A stretch of 8,481 bases of DNA from JAHDHW01 sp964551455 (GTDB lineage: Bacteria > Bacteroidota > Bacteroidia > Chitinophagales > Saprospiraceae). The translations under genes and the position numbers were made by a program. The notes under the pieces are model-generated. The model was given only the letters and a program-made list of their open reading frames with translations, made no database searches and was not told where the DNA came from. The stretch's first letter is position 1. Each line of letters starts with the position of its first letter. The stretch is taken from positions 1-8,481 of the forward strand of contig CAZKDA010000216.1 of the NCBI GenBank assembly GCA_964551455.1, written 5' to 3'. Below, piece by piece: positions 5,887 through 8,481 of this stretch.

Positions 5887-7383
5887 TCACCGCCTGCTGT
5901 AATTCGGAGATTCTTTGGTGATCGTGATATTGTGCGGATGGCTTTCGTTGACACCGGCAGAGGTGATCTTCACAAAGCTCGCTTTTTGCAGATCCTTGAT
6001 CGAGGCAGCGCCGCAGTAGCCCATGCCAGCGCGAAGCCCGCCGATGTATTGCACCATTGCTTCTGCCAGTGTACCCTTGAACGGAACGCGGCCTTCAATG
6101 CCTTCGGGAACGAGCTTTTTGATGTCGTCTTCCACATCCTGGAAATAGCGGTCTTTCGAGCCAAGTTCCATAGCACCCAGTGAACCCATTCCGCGATACA
6201 CTTTAAATTTCCGGCCATCGAAGATGATGGTTTCTCCGGGGGCTTCCTCGACACCGGCAAACAGTCCGCCGGCCATGACGGTTGAAGCGCCTGCTACGAT
6301 GGCTTTCGCAATGTCGCCCGTGTATCGGATCCCGCCGTCGCCGATGATCGGCACTCCGGATTTTTTGATGGCCTTTGCCGCTTCGTAAATTGCAGAAAGC
6401 TGTGGTACGCCTACTCCGGCGATAATGCGTGTGGTACAAATGCTTCCGGGGCCAACGCCTACCTTCACGCCGTCAGCGCCGGCTTCGACGAGCGCTTTCG
6501 CGCCGGCTCCTGTGGCTACATTTCCGCCAATCACCTGGAGATCTGGGTATTGGATTTTGACGAGTTTCACCGCTTCCAGTACTCCTGCGGAATGCCCATG
6601 CGCCGTATCAATACATACAACATCAACATCAACATCGACCAAGGCCTCTACCCGATCAAGTATATCATGCGTCACACCGACGGCAGCGCCCACCACGAGG
6701 CGCCCCAGCGAATCTTTACAGGAGGCCGGGTAATCCTGTACTTTCATAATATCCTTGTAAGTGATCAGCCCGACGAGGTGATTCGATTTGTCAACCACGG
6801 GGAGTTTCTCAATCTTGTGACGCTGAAGGATGTTGCGGGCTTTTTCGAGGTTAGTGCCGATGGGCGCCGTGACGAGGTTCTGGCTGGTCATCAGTTGGGT
6901 TACGGGTTTCGAAAGTTGCGTTTCAAACCGCAGGTCGCGATTGGTCAAGATACCGATCAGGACGTTTTTTTCGTCAACGATCGGAATGCCGCCGATCTTG
7001 TATTTCCGCATCAACTCCAGGGCATCCTTAACTTTTGCTTTGGCAGTAAGCGTGACAGGATCGATAATCATGCCGCTCTCTGAGCGTTTTACACTTCTCA
7101 CTTGCTCAGCCTGCTGTTCGATGGTCATGTTTTTATGGATGATGCCGATGCCGCCTTGCCTGGCCAGGGCAATGGCCAGAATGTTTTCGGTGACGGTATC
7201 CATAGCTGCCGAAACGATCGGGATATTCAAACGGATCTCGCGGGTCAGTTGTGAACTTACATCGACTTCGCGCGGAAGAACATCAGAATAAGAGGGAACG
7301 AGCAGGACGTCATCAAAGGTAAGCGCTTCGCCTAAAAACTTCTCCTGCTGTGTAGTTTGTTGAGTTAATTTTACTGATTCCAT
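5887..7383 (-). CDS. guaB: Inosine-5'-monophosphate dehydrogenase
   Basis: GuaB oxidises IMP to XMP with NAD+, the committed step of guanine nucleotide synthesis in the cytoplasm. From the ATG at 7383 it has 498 residues, normal for the family. Residues 19-33 (EALTFDDVLLVPSYS) are the conserved N-terminal motif. Two CBS domains occupy about 107-215. The catalytic loop GPGSICTTRIIAGVG carries the active-site Cys316. GGNVATG near 286-292 and the phosphate-binding IIGDGGIRYTGDIAKAI near 346-362 complete the barrel. YRGMGSLGAM near 396-405 and the flap Arg-Tyr (SKDRYF) near 409-414 are in place. The late motif GLRAGMGYCGA is also intact. A TTG two codons upstream (7389) is possible but the ATG is preferred. 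The gene is divergent from tadA with a 115-bp gap, and no guaA is nearby. I see nothing aberrant. Confidence 0.98.
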   Translation of the reverse strand: MESVKLTQQTTQQEKFLGEALTFDDVLLVPSYSDVLPREVDVSSQLTREIRLNIPIVSAAMDTVTENILAIALARQGGIGIIHKNMTIEQQAEQVRSVKRSESGMIIDPVTLTAKAKVKDALELMRKYKIGGIPIVDEKNVLIGILTNRDLRFETQLSKPVTQLMTSQNLVTAPIGTNLEKARNILQRHKIEKLPVVDKSNHLVGLITYKDIMKVQDYPASCKDSLGRLVVGAAVGVTHDILDRVEALVDVDVDVVCIDTAHGHSAGVLEAVKLVKIQYPDLQVIGGNVATGAGAKALVEAGADGVKVGVGPGSICTTRIIAGVGVPQLSAIYEAAKAIKKSGVPIIGDGGIRYTGDIAKAIVAGASTVMAGGLFAGVEEAPGETIIFDGRKFKVYRGMGSLGAMELGSKDRYFQDVEDDIKKLVPEGIEGRVPFKGTLAEAMVQYIGGLRAGMGYCGAASIKDLQKASFVKITSAGVNESHPHNITITKESPNYSRR

Positions 7384-7404
7384 GTGCAAAGTTATGTTTT
7401 TTAA

Positions 7405-7464
7405 ACTTGTTCCGTGAAAATTTCGGATTTTTTTTCCTGTCCCGAAATTTATCCGTGAACAAGT
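7405..7464. promoter_or_regulatory. Inverted motif pair in the guaB-tadA divergent region
   Basis: ACTTGTTC-CGTGA-AAATTTCGG (7405-7426, plus strand) is mirrored by ACTTGTTC-ACGGAT-AAATTTCGG on the minus strand (7464-7442), with 15 bp between. The 8- and 9-nt ends pair perfectly and the middles differ, so this looks like two copies of one binding motif facing each other rather than a stem. One copy points to tadA and the other to guaB. TCCGTGAA is also directly repeated at 7411-7418 and 7452-7459, 41 bp apart. A promoter element or a shared operator are both possible; a related copy lies at 8168-8190. Confidence 0.45.
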
Positions 7465-7465
7465 A

Positions 7466-7473
7466 TAAATTTG
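7466..7473 (+). promoter_or_regulatory. Possible -7 promoter box of tadA
   Basis: TAAATTTG matches the Bacteroidetes -7 consensus TAnnTTTG exactly and ends 25 bp before the tadA ATG, which would give a leader of about 20 nt. No clear TTG/TTTG is found at the expected -33 distance, so support is partial. It directly follows the inverted ACTTGTTC copy at 7457-7464. Confidence 0.35.
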
Positions 7474-7498
7474 GATTTTTTTTTAACCTTTTTCCAAA

Positions 7499-7966
7499 AT
7501 GCCGTATTCGATGATGCTGGAGGTATTTTCTGATAATTATTATATGAAACAGGCGATGGCCGAAGCCCAAAAGGCTTTTGAAAAGGACGAAGTGCCTGTC
7601 GGCGCTATCGTGGTTTGCAACAACCAGATCATTGCCAGGGCACACAACCAGACGGAGCTTCTGGAAGACGTGACCGCCCATGCCGAGATCATCGCCCTTA
7701 CAGCGGCAGCCACTCACCTGGGGAGTAAATACCTGGTGGATTGTACGATGTATGTCACGCTCGAACCCTGCACGATGTGTGCCGGAGCGCTGGCCTGGGC
7801 ACAATTGGACAAACTGGTCTATGGCGCGGCGGACGACAAACGCGGCTTTATGCGTTTCGGAAAAAAAATGTTGCACCCCAAGACGAAAGTCGAGTTCGGA
7901 TTTATGGCGGAGGAAAGCGAAAAACTGCTGAAAGATTTCTTCCGCAAAAAGCGCCGGGAGATTTGA
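7499..7966 (+). CDS. tadA: tRNA adenosine(34) deaminase TadA
   Basis: TadA converts adenosine to inosine at the wobble position of tRNA-Arg(ACG) and is normally essential. The 155-residue protein has the cytidine/deoxycytidylate deaminase fold with the expected zinc site: His61-Ala-Glu63 (Glu as proton shuttle) and Pro90-Cys91-Thr-Met-Cys94. The flanking landmarks are VPVGAIVV (32-39), AHNQTE around Asn50, MYVTLEPCTMCAGAL, and the YGAADDKRG loop at 108-116. A basic C-terminal helix (KLLKDFFRKKRREI) fits the tRNA-binding tail. Nearby in-frame ATGs at 7511, 7514 and 7544 are alternatives; starting at 7499 gives the short N-terminal extension usual before YYMKQAMAEA. TadA is favoured over guanine or cytosine deaminases by the PCTMCAGAL motif and length. 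It stands alone on this strand, divergent from guaB. Confidence 0.96.
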   Translation: MPYSMMLEVFSDNYYMKQAMAEAQKAFEKDEVPVGAIVVCNNQIIARAHNQTELLEDVTAHAEIIALTAAATHLGSKYLVDCTMYVTLEPCTMCAGALAWAQLDKLVYGAADDKRGFMRFGKKMLHPKTKVEFGFMAEESEKLLKDFFRKKRREI

Positions 7967-8000
7967 ACCTTCGTATGGATTATTATTTTGAATTTGAACT

Positions 8001-8044
8001 ACAAAAGGATACAGAGATTTTTGATCCTGACTTTTGTTTCTTTT
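8001..8044 (+). terminator. Weak candidate terminator after tadA
   Basis: ACAAAAGGAT at 8001-8010 can pair with ATCC (8024-8027) and TTTTGT (8032-8037), leaving a 4-nt bulge, and a TTCTTTT stretch follows. It lies 35 bp beyond the tadA stop. The stem is interrupted and A/T-rich, so this is a weak call, but it is the best hairpin downstream of tadA. Confidence 0.2.
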
Positions 8045-8101
8045 GTGGTTCTTATCTCTGATTTCTGAACCATCCCGCTACATCATTTTGCAGACATAAC
8101 C

Positions 8102-8141
8102 TGGCAAATAGTTACAATTCGGTTAAAGTAATATTTTGCCA
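8102..8141. repeat. Imperfect inverted repeat upstream of the lipoprotein gene
   Basis: TGGCAAATAGTTAC (8102-8115) and GTAATATTTTGCCA (8128-8141) match as inverted arms at 11 of 14 positions, with a 12-nt centre. It lies about 90 bp before the start codon at 8230. It could be an operator or chance in A/T-rich sequence; no regulator gene is nearby. Confidence 0.35.
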
Positions 8142-8167
8142 CAACTCATAAAAACGGTTCAGGGTTC

Positions 8168-8190
8168 TTAAACTTGTTCTCAGAAATTTG
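8168..8190 (+). promoter_or_regulatory. Third copy of the ACTTGTTC-AAATTT motif
   Basis: TTAAACTTGTTC at 8168-8179 is identical over 12 nt to 7401-7412 in the guaB-tadA gap. It is followed after TCAG by AAATTTG. It ends 39 bp before the lipoprotein ATG and points toward it. GAAATTTG at 8183-8190 is one mismatch from the -7 box TAnnTTTG, so the motif may be part of a promoter. Confidence 0.35.
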
Positions 8191-8229
8191 CCAATTGTTT
8201 TTATTTCGAAATCGACAAAAACACATTAC

Positions 8230-8481
8230 ATGAAACATCTGAATTTGCTTTTGATCTTATCGCTCGGGTTGCTAAGCGCATGCAACACGCTGACCCCCTT
8301 CACCCAGCGCCTTTATGAAGAAAACGGCTGGACAGACGCCGACCTGAAACGCATCCAGTTTTATCTCTCAGAAGACATCATCCTACGGCGTGGCGTCACG
8401 CAGGGAGCTACCACGATCACTTCCGGAAAGATCAAAATCGTTGACGGAAAAAAAATAGAAGAAACCGTGATCAGAAAGGGA
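8230..8481 (+). CDS. Putative lipoprotein of unknown function, N-terminal part only
   Basis: The ATG at 8230 opens a frame that runs to the right edge, giving 84 residues. Residues 1-17 are a lipoprotein signal peptide, and the lipobox Leu15-Ser-Ala-Cys18 predicts lipidation at Cys18. The residues after the cysteine (NTLTPFTQ) lack the acidic patch seen in some Bacteroidetes surface-exported lipoproteins, so a periplasm-facing location is my inference. The mature part begins FTQRLYEENGWTDADLKR, then IQFYLSEDIILRRGV and a beta-like TTITSGKIKIVDGKKIEE segment. I do not recognise a named domain. It may be a conserved Bacteroidetes hypothetical, but I cannot confirm that. G+C and codon choice resemble tadA and guaB rather than the AT-rich gene at the left edge. 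The signal peptide and strong frame make it very likely real. Confidence 0.85.
   Translation, partial: MKHLNLLLILSLGLLSACNTLTPFTQRLYEENGWTDADLKRIQFYLSEDIILRRGVTQGATTITSGKIKIVDGKKIEETVIRKG

Noticed and set aside
5812..6183. Plus-strand frame beginning MKFAGTAANRVD
   Set aside because: Its start lies in the inverted-repeat arm and most of the frame is antisense to guaB.
6550..7083. 177-codon open frame on the plus strand
   Set aside because: It lies wholly within guaB in antisense; guaB is complete with all catalytic motifs.
7387..7394. Exact TAnnTTTG box (TAACTTTG, minus strand) before guaB
   Set aside because: It ends only 4 bp before the guaB ATG, so transcription would begin at or inside the coding start. 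Probably coincidental unless guaB is leaderless.
7313..7876. 187-codon open frame on the minus strand
   Set aside because: It overlaps tadA and the guaB promoter on the opposite strand, has a composition typical of an antisense shadow, and matches no family, whereas TadA has its full catalytic motifs.
7975..8061. 28-codon small ORF (MDYYFEFELQ...) after tadA
   Set aside because: It is short, lacks any start-site support, has no recognisable features, and overlaps the candidate terminator. It could only be revived by conservation or ribosome profiling data.

Overview
The window looks like chromosomal sequence from a Bacteroidota (Bacteroidetes) bacterium. The strongest clue is a complete DUF5103-type protein, the family of the type IX secretion 'Plug', which is essentially confined to that phylum. 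Other clues are a Bacteroidetes-style TolC protein, start codons preceded by A/T-rich leaders without clear Shine-Dalgarno sites, and several matches to the Bacteroidetes -7 promoter box TAnnTTTG. I cannot name the genus; a Saprospiria-like relative is only a guess.

Layout. Everything from 7383 down to 1 lies on the minus strand. In transcription order it is guaB (IMP dehydrogenase), a 3-methyladenine DNA glycosylase (Mpg/AAG family), the DUF5103 protein, a TolC-family outer-membrane protein, a MacA/HlyD-type periplasmic adaptor, and the start of an AT-rich FG-GAP/VCBS repeat protein cut by the left edge. On the plus strand, tadA (tRNA adenosine-34 deaminase) diverges from guaB, and a lipoprotein gene begins at 8230 and runs off the right edge.

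How the genes relate. The TolC protein and adaptor, 53 bp apart, are two parts of a tripartite efflux or export pump. The inner-membrane ABC or RND part that would complete it is not in the window; the next gene is an unrelated, low-GC secreted protein. guaB, mpg, DUF5103 and tadA are housekeeping or cell-envelope genes with no obvious shared pathway. The gaps between them (about 100-400 bp) carry repeats and suggest separate transcription units.

No new multi-gene system is evident. The unusual material is intergenic. Both flanks of the DUF5103 gene carry short phased arrays: 7-nt GGGGTTA with G-quadruplex potential, 8-nt (A/C)ATYAGCA, and 7-nt GGTTCGT that also folds into a 26-bp-arm hairpin beside the mpg stop codon. 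A REP/BIME-like double palindrome with perfect 23-bp arms lies between guaB and mpg. A motif ACTTGTTC-N4-6-AAATTT occurs upstream of guaB, tadA and the lipoprotein gene, each time pointing toward the gene.
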